Counted from the first letter of the stretch, positions 1 through 6,064 are shown. The stretch: 6,845 bases of DNA from DAIOHQ01 sp036744635 (GCA_036744635.1 DAIOHQ010000253.1:1-6845); one strand, 5' to 3'. The notes: generated by a model from the letters alone, not told the origin. A program made the numbers and translations.

Positions 1-165
1 GGCCATGGCAATCTGACGGTCTCCGTCCAGCGCCATTCTCATCATCGTCTTGTATCGCTCTTCAAAGATGTGCAGCGGCAGCACTGCCCCGGGAAACAGA
101 ACGACATTGGGCAGGGGAAATAATGGCACCCCCTGCAGGTGCGGTTGGCTGCCTTCAAACATCAT
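1..165 (-). CDS. LON substrate-binding domain protein, 5' end only
   Basis: The reverse strand, read from 165 down to the window edge, encodes 55 residues that match the start of the Lon N-terminal (LON substrate-binding) domain. The string PLFPLPNVVLFPGAVLPLHI is followed by FEERYK, a run of mixed residues, then GDRQIAMA. Family knowledge: this domain forms the substrate-recognition part of Lon protease and also occurs alone in cytoplasmic proteins of about 200 residues; the conserved PLFPLPNVVLFPG strand normally lies within the first 20 residues, as here. The start is a tandem ATG ATG (165-163 and 162-160), with 15 residues before PLFPLPN. No convincing Shine-Dalgarno sequence precedes it. 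The frame stays open up to a TGA at 294-292, with another ATG at 240-238, but the added residues look unconserved. The gene is cut by the window edge, so full Lon and stand-alone LON protein cannot be told apart; I favour stand-alone. It is transcribed divergently from the sugar genes. Confidence 0.88.
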   Translation of the reverse strand, partial: MMFEGSQPHLQGVPLFPLPNVVLFPGAVLPLHIFEERYKTMMRMALDGDRQIAMA

Positions 166-353
166 GCCCCATTGTAGGCCCACATGCGGAAATGATCGAG
201 AATTGGTGCGGAATGGGGGGGCGATTGGGCAGTCTTGCATGGGCAATGGCCGCGTGTATCCTTGTCCATCCCAGAATGGTTGAGCTTCGATTCATCGCAT
301 GGCGACAAAAAGGAAGAAGCGTCGGGAATTTTGGAGTTGAGCTCTTTGAATAA

Positions 354-416
354 CGTAGCACGGGCGTCTCGCCCGTGTTCTCGAATCGGAAACACGGGCG
401 AGACGCCCGTGCTACG
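354..416. repeat. Perfect 26-bp inverted repeat with nested hairpins
   Basis: Arms 354-379 and 391-416 are exact reverse complements over 26 bases, with an 11-base loop (380-390). Each arm is itself palindromic: CACGGGCG (359-366) pairs with CGCCCGTG (370-377) around a 3-base loop, and the other arm has the mirror image. The element can therefore form one long stem or two small hairpins side by side. It lies in the divergent gap between the LON-domain gene and the oxidoreductase gene, 35 bases before the latter's ATG, so it probably falls in that gene's 5' leader. Chance reading through it gives peptides such as GETPVLR and GRDARAT, which I recall from many doubtful database proteins of PVC-type bacteria, so it is probably a dispersed repeat family. 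That last point is recall, not shown here. No T-tract follows on either strand, so it is not a classical terminator. I see no gene in the rest of 166-451. Confidence 0.9.
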
Positions 417-451
417 AGGATTAACAAACTTCCCAATTTGGATTCACGGAT

Positions 452-1510
452 ATGGACAAAAAAGTCAGAATTGGATTCGTCGGCGTCGGCGGGATGGGCC
501 AGCAGGCACACCTGCGGAATTACCACATCGTGCCGGAGTGCGAAGTGGTGGCCATCGCGGAGATTCGCCCGCAGCTCGCCAAGCGGGTGGCGGAAAAATA
601 TCACATTCCCAAGGTGTACTCCGACGCCGGGGAAATGCTGAGCAAGGAAAAGCTCGACGGAATCGTCGCGCCGCAGCCATTCACCCGGCACGGGCAAGTC
701 CTGCCCGATCTGTACAAGTCGAAAATTCCGGTGCTGACCGAGAAGCCGCTGGCCGGATCGATTGAAGTCGGCGAGATGCTGCTGAAGGCGCTGCGTGGGG
801 GCGGATCGTGGCACATGGTCGGCTATCACAAGCGCAGCGATCCGGCGGTGATGTGGGCAAAGAAGGAAATGGGCCGGCTGAAGGAGACCGGCGAGCTGGG
901 CAAGTTGAAATACGTGCGCATCATCATGCCCGCCGGCGACTGGGTTGCCGGGGGGTTCAATGATCTCATTGACAGCAAGGAACTGTTGCCGCCGGTGCAG
1001 TGGGACCCGCCGGCCACGGATATGGACAAGCCGGTCTATGACCAGTACGTCGGCTTCGTCAATTATTACATTCATCAGGTCAACCTGATGCGGCACCTGC
1101 TGGGAGAGCCGTACCAGGTGAAATACGCCGACCCATCGGGCGTGATGCTGGCGGTGCAGAGCGAAAGCGGCGTCGGCGGCGTGATCGAGATGACGCCGTA
1201 TCAGACGTCGATCGCCTGGGAGGAGTCAGCGTTGATCGCCTATGAGCACGGCTATATCAAGATCGTGCTGCCGGCGCCGGTGGCGCTGAATCGGCCGGGC
1301 CATGTCGAGGTCTATTACGACAACCCACAGAAGGGCATCGAGCCCAAGCGCGTGATCCCGACGCTACCGTGGACACACGCGATGTTGCAGCAGGCCAGGA
1401 ATTTCGTCGGCGCCATCAAGGGCGACAACGAGCCGCCGTGCGATGCGGCCGAGGCGCTGGAAGATCTGAAAGTCGCACGCGAATACATCAAACTCTGGAG
1501 AAACAAGTAA
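452..1510 (+). CDS. Gfo/Idh/MocA-family NAD(P)-dependent oxidoreductase
   Basis: This 352-residue protein has the family's usual length and fold order. An N-terminal Rossmann domain (about residues 1-125) carries the dinucleotide motif GVGGMG at 11-16 after the first beta strand, and the family's EKP motif lies at 97-99, where the lysine is the usual catalytic residue. The C-terminal alpha/beta substrate domain (about 126-350) begins with GYHKR (124-128). The usual GGG-x-L-x-D-x-G-x-H block is not evident; in its place is YYIHQVN (205-211), where H208 may be the catalytic histidine. There is no signal peptide, so it is cytoplasmic. Family members oxidise or reduce a hydroxyl or keto group of sugars and cyclitols with NAD(P); the substrate here is unknown. 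The start ATG has no clear Shine-Dalgarno sequence and sits 35 bases after a long palindrome. The stop TAA overlaps the next gene's ATG by one base, so the two genes are almost certainly co-transcribed and translationally coupled. Confidence 0.93.
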   Translation: MDKKVRIGFVGVGGMGQQAHLRNYHIVPECEVVAIAEIRPQLAKRVAEKYHIPKVYSDAGEMLSKEKLDGIVAPQPFTRHGQVLPDLYKSKIPVLTEKPLAGSIEVGEMLLKALRGGGSWHMVGYHKRSDPAVMWAKKEMGRLKETGELGKLKYVRIIMPAGDWVAGGFNDLIDSKELLPPVQWDPPATDMDKPVYDQYVGFVNYYIHQVNLMRHLLGEPYQVKYADPSGVMLAVQSESGVGGVIEMTPYQTSIAWEESALIAYEHGYIKIVLPAPVALNRPGHVEVYYDNPQKGIEPKRVIPTLPWTHAMLQQARNFVGAIKGDNEPPCDAAEALEDLKVAREYIKLWRNK

Positions 1511-2337
1511 TGAATAAGTCACAACTGGCGATCAATACCGTTTCCGTGCGCGGCTCTCTGGAAGAGATGCTGGCGGCGTTTCACGAGGCCGGTTTCACCA
1601 ACGTCGAGTTCGCCCTTGGCCACGTGGTGGATTACATGAAAACCGGCAAGACCCTGGCCGATGTCAAGAACCTGCTGGAGAAGAACAAGCTGAAATGCAT
1701 CGGCGGCTTCTACTGCGGGATCGAGGCATTTTCGTCGCCGGAGTCGCAGAAGAAGAACCACGACACGATCTATGAGATGGCCAAACTGGTCCACGACCTT
1801 GGAGGGACGAATCTGGTGATCGGCACGGATGGCCCGGAAGATCTCTCCAAGGCGCCCGATCCGGTCGGCCAGATGGCGAAGGCGGTGGGAGAGGTGGCCA
1901 GGCGCGTCGAGCCGTTGGGAGTCAATCTGCTGATCGAGTTCAACTGGTCGCCGTTTGTAAAGAGCCTGCGGACGGCGGTTGACATCGCCAGGCGCAGCGG
2001 CGCGGCCAACGCCGGCGTCTTGTTCGATCCCGCCCATTTCCACTGCACGCCCAGCAAGCTGGAGCAGATCACGCCGGATGCGGTGAAATACATCAAGCAC
2101 GTCCACGTGGACGACATGCGCGACAAGCCGGGTGAGCTGTCCAACTGCAACGCCGACCGCGAGCTGCCGGGCAAGGGATGCCTGGACCTCAAGACCATCT
2201 TCGGCCAGATCGAGAAGGGCGGCTACAAGGGGATGTTCTCGATCGAAATGTTCAGCGATGAGCTGTGGAACATGCCGGCCAAGCGGGCGGCCAAGCTGAT
2301 GTATGACAGCCTGATCCCGTTGACCAGCGGGAAGTGA
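1510..2337 (+). CDS. Sugar phosphate isomerase/epimerase family TIM-barrel protein
   Basis: This 275-residue protein belongs to the xylose-isomerase-like TIM-barrel superfamily (AP endonuclease 2 fold, PF01261). The four expected metal ligands can be placed by spacing: E143 in LIEF, D173 in FDPAHFH, H199 in HVHVDD and E246 in FSIEMF. A loop typical of the family, ELPGKGCLDL (218-227), lies between the last two. Relatives include IolE-like dehydratases, ketose 3-epimerases, hydroxypyruvate isomerase and the eliminases of 3-keto-sugar and C-glycoside pathways. I cannot choose among these, but pairing with a Gfo/Idh/MocA gene favours action on a keto-sugar. The ATG at 1510 overlaps the preceding TAA by one base (TAATG), and GGAG at 1497-1500 gives a good ribosome site nine bases upstream. 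The frame is open back to an ATG at 1369, but that part lies inside the previous gene and has no family character. The protein should be cytoplasmic. Confidence 0.93.
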   Translation: MNKSQLAINTVSVRGSLEEMLAAFHEAGFTNVEFALGHVVDYMKTGKTLADVKNLLEKNKLKCIGGFYCGIEAFSSPESQKKNHDTIYEMAKLVHDLGGTNLVIGTDGPEDLSKAPDPVGQMAKAVGEVARRVEPLGVNLLIEFNWSPFVKSLRTAVDIARRSGAANAGVLFDPAHFHCTPSKLEQITPDAVKYIKHVHVDDMRDKPGELSNCNADRELPGKGCLDLKTIFGQIEKGGYKGMFSIEMFSDELWNMPAKRAAKLMYDSLIPLTSGK

Positions 2338-2391
2338 TTTCGGCAATTAATCGGTGGGGCGGACATTCCTGTCTTAACCGCCGAATGAGGC
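2338..2391. repeat. Small intergenic palindromic segment, possible repeat remnant
   Basis: The 54-base gap between the isomerase and the epimerase contains GACATTCCTGTC (2362-2373; 4-bp stem, TTCC loop), flanked by GGCGG (2358-2362) and CCGCC (2378-2382), which can pair with a bulge. TTCGGC (2339-2344) and GCCGAA (2380-2385) form an alternative outer stem. The core resembles a GGCGGACATTCCTGTC-type dispersed repeat that I associate with PVC genomes, but this is recall and the copy is short and imperfect. It may instead be a simple leader hairpin for the epimerase gene. There is no T-run to make it a terminator, and the short gap suggests read-through. Confidence 0.35.
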
Positions 2392-3669
2392 ATGGCCGTG
2401 ACAACACCAGACAAGCTGCGCGTGCGTGAATTCGAAAAGCAGGTGCGGGAGCATCTGACTCAGGGCATCATTCCATTCTGGCTGCAGCGCGCAGAAGACA
2501 AACAATTCGGCGGGTTCCTTACCAACTTCAATGAGCGCGGCGAAGCGCAGGAGATGCCGGAGAAATATCTCAACACGCAGTGCCGTCTGCTCTGGTGGTT
2601 CTCACAACTACTGCGCAAGAAGCTTGATGTCCCCGGTTGCGCGGAAATCGCCCGGCGCGGCGCGGATTTTCTCATCCGCCATTTCTGGGACCCAACCCGC
2701 GGCGGCTGGTACTGGAAGACCCAGCGCGATGGTTCCCCCCTCGACAACGGGAAAATCGTCTACGGCCAGAGCTTCGCGATCTACGCGATGAGCGAATATT
2801 TCCTGGCCAGCGGCGATGCCCGCGGGCTGGAGTTCGCCGGCCGCACGTTCGATCTCCTGCAGAAATTCTGTGCTGACACGCGTTATGGCGGTTATTTTGA
2901 GAACCTCAAGGAAGACTGCACGCTGGAGACCCGCGGCTTCGGCGGCGGCGACCGCAAGGGCCTCGACACGCACATGCACCTGATGGAATCGTTCACCGTG
3001 CTGTTGGAGGCTTCCGGCGAGGAGATTCATCGCCGCAAGCTGCTGGAGATCACCGATCTGATCGCCAGCCGCATGGTCGATCCGGCCAGCGGCTGCGGAC
3101 TCAATCAGTTCGATGCGGCCTGGAATCCCATCCCGGCGATCGCGATCAAGAGAACATGGAATGCCGAGCGCATGGGCGAGGCGCCGGCGCAGCCGACTGA
3201 GACGACCTCCTATGGCCACAATGTGGAATTGGCCTGGCTGATGCGCCGGGCACTGGAGATCGCCAAGGCGGATATAGAGCCTTACAAGCCGATCCTTCGC
3301 CGCCTGCTCGATCACGCGGTTCAACACGGCGTGGATTGGGAATTCGGCGGCATTTATCGCGACGGCCTGCGCGATGGCGGGGCGCTCGTCCTGGAAAAGG
3401 AGTTCTGGCAGCACGCCGAATCGCTGGTAGGATTTCTCGATGGTTATGAGCTGTTCGGCGATGCCCGCTATCTGGACGCATTTGAGACGATCTGGCGTTT
3501 CGTGCAGCGGTACATGATCATTCATGATGTCGGAGAGTGGCGCACGCTGCTGGACCGCAAGGGCAGGCCGATCGATCCGAAGATCGGCAACCCGTGGAAG
3601 GTGTCGTATCATTCCGGCCGGGCGATGGTCGAGTGTCTTGAACGCCTCGGGCGGCTGGCAAATTCGTAG
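2392..3669 (+). CDS. AGE-family 2-epimerase, cellobiose 2-epimerase type
   Basis: This 425-residue protein has the (alpha/alpha)6-barrel signatures of the N-acylglucosamine 2-epimerase family (PF07221): FGGFLTNFNERG (39-50), NTQCRLLWWFS (61-71), YGQSFAIYAMSEY (124-136), DTHMHLMES (192-200), SYGHNVELAW (273-282), KEFWQHAE (336-343), and WKVSYHSGRAMVE (402-414). Likely active-site residues by family pattern are R65, H194 or H196, H276 and H407; the two histidines H276 and H407 are the expected acid/base pair. These motifs resemble cellobiose 2-epimerases more than renin-binding protein. The reaction expected is reversible C2 epimerisation of an unphosphorylated reducing sugar, such as glucose to mannose at the reducing end of a disaccharide. 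There is no signal peptide, so it is cytoplasmic. The ATG at 2392 is only one base after GAGG (2387-2390); the in-frame GTG at 2398 has seven bases of spacing and may be the true start, two codons shorter. It is probably in one operon with the two genes before it. Confidence 0.92.
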   Translation: MAVTTPDKLRVREFEKQVREHLTQGIIPFWLQRAEDKQFGGFLTNFNERGEAQEMPEKYLNTQCRLLWWFSQLLRKKLDVPGCAEIARRGADFLIRHFWDPTRGGWYWKTQRDGSPLDNGKIVYGQSFAIYAMSEYFLASGDARGLEFAGRTFDLLQKFCADTRYGGYFENLKEDCTLETRGFGGGDRKGLDTHMHLMESFTVLLEASGEEIHRRKLLEITDLIASRMVDPASGCGLNQFDAAWNPIPAIAIKRTWNAERMGEAPAQPTETTSYGHNVELAWLMRRALEIAKADIEPYKPILRRLLDHAVQHGVDWEFGGIYRDGLRDGGALVLEKEFWQHAESLVGFLDGYELFGDARYLDAFETIWRFVQRYMIIHDVGEWRTLLDRKGRPIDPKIGNPWKVSYHSGRAMVECLERLGRLANS

Positions 3670-3682
3670 CGCGGGCGCTGGT

Positions 3683-3758
3683 GTCATTCTGAGGTATTCC
3701 GAAGAATCTGTGTGGATCACCAATCGCGGCCAGATCCTTCGGAGTACCTCAGGATGAC
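3683..3758. repeat. Imperfect 28-bp inverted repeat after the epimerase gene
   Basis: Arms 3683-3710 and 3731-3758 match as inverted repeats at 25 of 28 positions, around a 20-base loop. The three differences are all transitions; in plus-strand RNA two become U-G pairs and one is an A-C mismatch. The right arm contains CTTCGGAGTACCTCAGGATG, part of a dispersed element I recall from many environmental bacterial genomes; its chance translations include SEYLRMT and VILRYSEG. The element begins 13 bases after the epimerase stop and ends 44 bases before the fusion gene's ATG. A stem this long could slow or end transcription or protect the upstream mRNA's 3' end, but no T-tract follows, so a terminator call is not supported. 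Confidence 0.85.
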
Positions 3759-3802
3759 AGATGGCGCGAAATCGTGTGTCGTCAGTCTAGGAGCAAATTT
3801 AC

Positions 3803-5815
3803 ATGGCACAAAAACTGAAATGGGGCATTCTCGCGGCGGGGGGGATCGCCCGCAGGTTCGTCGAAGGCGTGCGCGGGTCGGATCGCAACGAGCTGGTCGC
3901 CATCGGAAGTCGCCAGCAATCCAAAGCGGATGCATTCGGCGCCGAGCACGGCATCGCACGCCGCCACGGCAGCTACGAGGCGCTGCTGGCCGATGAGCAG
4001 GTGCAGGCGGTTTACATCTGCACGCCGCACCCGATGCACGCCGAGTGGACGATCAAGGCCGCCGAGGCCGGCAAGCACATTCTGGTCGAGAAGCCGATGG
4101 CGGTGAACCAGTTCGAGGCGATGGCGATGATCGACGCGGCGCGGATGCACGATGTCTTCCTGATGGAAGCGTTCATGTATCGCTGCCACCCCCAGATGGC
4201 GAAGATCGCCCAGCTCATTCGCGACAAGACCATCGGGGACGTGCAGCTCATTAGCGTCTCATTCGCCTATCGCGCCGGTTTCGATCCCAGGAGCCGCGTG
4301 TTTGCCCAGGATCTTGGCGGCGGCGGCATTCTCGATGTCGGCTGCTATCCCATTTCCTTCGCCCGCTTCGTCGCCGGAGCGCAGGTCGGCAAGCCCTTCG
4401 CCGATCCGATTCAGGTTAAAGGCGTCGGCGTGCTCGGCGAAACCGGCACCGACGACTGGGCCATCGCCGCGATCAAATTTTCCAGCGGCATTGTCGCCCA
4501 GTGCTCCACCGGCGTTCGCCTGAACATGCACGATGATCAGACCGGCAAGATCCACGGCAGCGAAGGGACCATCTCTGTGCCGCATCCCTGGGTGCCCGGA
4601 TATTTCGGCCCACATTCGCCCAAGCTCATCGTAAAGCGGCACGATGAGAAAGAAGCGCGCGAGATCACCGTCGAGGCGGACCGAAACGTCTATACATATC
4701 AAATCGAGATGGTTTCCGATCACATCGCCGGCCGCCAATCCCCGGCCATGAGCTGGGATGACTCGCTGGGAAACATGCGCGCCCTGGATGCCTGGCGGGC
4801 AGAGGTGGGTTTGGTCTACGACCTGGAGAAGCCGAAAAATGTCACGCGCACAATCACCGGCCGGCCGCTGAAAAAGCGCCCCGATGCGCCGATGAAATAC
4901 GGCCGGCTGGCCGGGATTGACAAGCCGATTTCGCGCCTGGTGCTCGGCTGCGATTCCAACAACACGATGGCCGACACCGCCATCCTGCTGGATGATTTCT
5001 TCGAGCGCGGGGGCAACACCTTCGACAATTCACACGGTTACGGCGTCCCCAACGGGGCCACCGAGCGGAACCTCGGCCAGTGGATCCGCAACCGCGGCAT
5101 CCGCGAGCAGGTGTTGGTGATTGAGAAGGGCGCCAACGAGCCCAACGACCACCCGGCCGGGCTGACAAGAGAGCTTCTCAGCGGCCTGGATCGACTGCAG
5201 ATGGACCGCGTTGATATTTACATGATCCATCGCGACAACCCTAAGGTGCCGATTGGCGAATGGGTGGATGTGCTTAACGAGCATCTGTCGGCGGGCAGGA
5301 TGAGCGTGTTCGGCCTGTCCAACTTCACGGTTGCGCGGCTCGATGCCTTTCGAGAATACGCCGCAAAAAAGGGGCTCAAGAGCTTCAGCCTGGTCAGCAA
5401 CCAGTTCAGTCTGGCCCAGGTTCTCGCCCCCATTTGGAACGCGTATCTCGTCAGCTCCTCCGACAAGGCTTCGCGCGACTGGTTCATCAGGACGCAAACG
5501 CCATTGTTCCCCTGGTCCAGCCAGGCGCGGGGATTCTTCACAGAACGCGCCTCCCGCGATTTTCACGGCAGCGAAGAGTTCAACAAGTGCTGGTACAGCG
5601 AGGAGAATTTTCAGCGCAAGGAGCGGGCCAACGAGCTGGCGCGGAAGAAAGGTGTGCTGCCGATCAATATCGCCTTGGCATACGTGCTCAATCAGCCGTT
5701 CCCGACCTTCCCGCTGGTCGGCCCCAAGCGCAATGTCGAGACGGCGTCAACGATCGAGGCGCTGGAGATCGACCTATCGCCGGCGGAGCTGCGCTGGCTG
5801 AACCTGGAGGAGTAG
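3803..5815 (+). CDS. Fusion: Gfo/Idh/MocA dehydrogenase + aldo/keto reductase
   Basis: One uninterrupted 670-residue frame encodes two enzymes. Residues about 1-345 are a Gfo/Idh/MocA protein: Rossmann start WGILAAGGIARRF (7-19, with A11 where the first glycine of the motif is common), EKP at 96-98, MEAFMYRCHPQ (121-131), and GGGGILDVGCYP (172-183). This is the pattern of the dihydrodiol dehydrogenase, xylose dehydrogenase and glucose-fructose oxidoreductase branch. Residues about 346-365 form a basic linker. Residues about 366-670 are an aldo/keto reductase with a complete catalytic tetrad: D408 in NTFDNS, Y413 in HGYG, K442 in VIEKGA and H476 in MIHRD; VFGLSNF (502-508) and SNQFSLAQ (532-539) are the usual later motifs. 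Each half has near-normal stand-alone length. AGGAG at 3789-3793, nine bases before the ATG, is a good ribosome site. There is no signal peptide. The fusion suggests coupled oxidation and reduction of a sugar, possibly with cofactor recycling; this is inference. A 133-base gap with a palindrome separates it from the epimerase, so it may be transcribed separately. Confidence 0.93.
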   Translation: MAQKLKWGILAAGGIARRFVEGVRGSDRNELVAIGSRQQSKADAFGAEHGIARRHGSYEALLADEQVQAVYICTPHPMHAEWTIKAAEAGKHILVEKPMAVNQFEAMAMIDAARMHDVFLMEAFMYRCHPQMAKIAQLIRDKTIGDVQLISVSFAYRAGFDPRSRVFAQDLGGGGILDVGCYPISFARFVAGAQVGKPFADPIQVKGVGVLGETGTDDWAIAAIKFSSGIVAQCSTGVRLNMHDDQTGKIHGSEGTISVPHPWVPGYFGPHSPKLIVKRHDEKEAREITVEADRNVYTYQIEMVSDHIAGRQSPAMSWDDSLGNMRALDAWRAEVGLVYDLEKPKNVTRTITGRPLKKRPDAPMKYGRLAGIDKPISRLVLGCDSNNTMADTAILLDDFFERGGNTFDNSHGYGVPNGATERNLGQWIRNRGIREQVLVIEKGANEPNDHPAGLTRELLSGLDRLQMDRVDIYMIHRDNPKVPIGEWVDVLNEHLSAGRMSVFGLSNFTVARLDAFREYAAKKGLKSFSLVSNQFSLAQVLAPIWNAYLVSSSDKASRDWFIRTQTPLFPWSSQARGFFTERASRDFHGSEEFNKCWYSEENFQRKERANELARKKGVLPINIALAYVLNQPFPTFPLVGPKRNVETASTIEALEIDLSPAELRWLNLEE

Positions 5816-5841
5816 CTGGCAAGTGCGGTGGGAGAATATCG

Positions 5842-5932
5842 GCCAAAATTTTTCTGTTGCACATGAACCTCTAACCGCCGCCCGGCGTATTGCTTAGATC
5901 AGCCGCGGGCGCGGGTATGAGAAAAATTTGGC
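5842..5932. terminator. Inverted repeat downstream of the fusion gene, possible terminator
   Basis: AAATTTTTCT (5846-5855) is the exact reverse complement of AGAAAAATTT (5920-5929). The pairing extends, after a one-base bulge at 5845, by GCC (5842-5844) with GGC (5930-5932). Inside lies a GC-rich stem: CCG plus CGCCCG (5875-5884, one bulged C) against CGGGCG plus CGG (5906-5914). The structure lies 27 bases after the fusion gene's stop and ends just before the first rRNA promoter. It could end transcription of the sugar genes and insulate the rRNA operon. No U-tract follows the GC stem, so a classical intrinsic terminator is not shown. The right AT arm also falls where an UP element would act for the promoter at 5941. 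Confidence 0.4.
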
Positions 5933-5971
5933 GAGGGGGCTTGACACACGACAGGATAAACGTCATAATAT
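5922..5971 (+). promoter_or_regulatory. rRNA operon promoter P1
   Basis: A perfect -35 hexamer TTGACA (5941-5946) is followed after 17 bases by CATAAT (5964-5969); TAATAT at 5966-5971 with a 19-base spacer is an alternative -10. AAAAATTT (5922-5929) ends 11 bases before the -35 and could act as an UP element. The bases after the -10 are C-rich (CCCTCG at 5972-5977), like the discriminator of growth-controlled rRNA promoters. Transcription would start near 5976, about 815 bases before the 16S gene. Confidence 0.75.
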
Positions 5972-5993
5972 CCCTCGTTGGTCACCTACCACC

Positions 5994-6045
5994 CGGCACG
6001 CAATCGGTTGCGGTGAGTGAACCGCAGCGGATACGATTGGTGCCG
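5994..6045 (+). other. Long leader stem-loop between P1 and P2
   Basis: Three stacked helices form a 20-bp hairpin: CGGCAC (5994-5999) with GTGCCG (6040-6045), CAATCG (6001-6006) with CGATTG (6034-6039), and GTTGCGGT (6007-6014) with ACCGCAGC (6021-6028, one U-G pair). The loop is GAGTGA (6015-6020). One base (6000) and five bases (6029-6033) bulge out. It lies about 18 bases into the transcript from P1 and is absent from transcripts starting at P2, so any role would be specific to P1 transcripts. No T-run follows. Confidence 0.7.
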
Positions 6046-6048
6046 CCA

Positions 6049-6064
6049 GTTGCAAACGTGCAAC
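6049..6064 (+). other. Short leader hairpin
   Basis: GTTGCA (6049-6054) pairs exactly with TGCAAC (6059-6064) around an AACG loop. It follows the long stem-loop by three bases. ATTCTTT comes next, a weak U-rich tail, so a P1-specific attenuator made of these two hairpins is possible but speculative. Confidence 0.45.

Noticed and set aside
166..240. A longer start for the LON-domain gene at the ATG 240-238
   Set aside because: The frame is open, but the 25 extra residues (MQDCPIAPPF and onward) do not look like the family, while 165 gives the usual distance to PLFPLPN. It cannot be fully excluded.
235..765. Plus-strand frame of 176 codons running through the palindrome into the oxidoreductase
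   Set aside because: It consists of intergenic sequence, translated repeat (GETPVLR) and an out-of-frame reading of the oxidoreductase gene.
155..1096. A 313-codon open frame on the minus strand across the first oxidoreductase gene
   Set aside because: It lies antisense to a well-supported gene, is rich in arginine, histidine and alanine as expected from a GC-rich shadow frame, shows no family motif, and includes translated palindrome sequence. The real minus-strand gene here uses another frame and starts at 165.
1369..1509. A longer start for the isomerase, adding 47 residues
   Set aside because: The extension lies inside the coding end of the preceding gene, lacks family character, and the ATG at 1510 has a good ribosome site and a typical TAATG overlap.
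2608..3723. A 371-codon open frame on the minus strand across the epimerase gene
   Set aside because: It is antisense to a gene with strong AGE-family motifs and has no recognisable domain. Long antisense frames are common where codons end mainly in G or C.
354..3758. Palindromes considered as intrinsic terminators or as a CRISPR array
   Set aside because: Neither long palindrome is followed by a T-tract, the copies are of different sequence, and there is no regular repeat-spacer pattern.
3803..5815. The fusion gene considered as two genes with a missed stop or frameshift
   Set aside because: The frame runs without a stop through residues 346-365, both halves are in the same frame, and no ribosome site followed by a start codon is evident at the junction.
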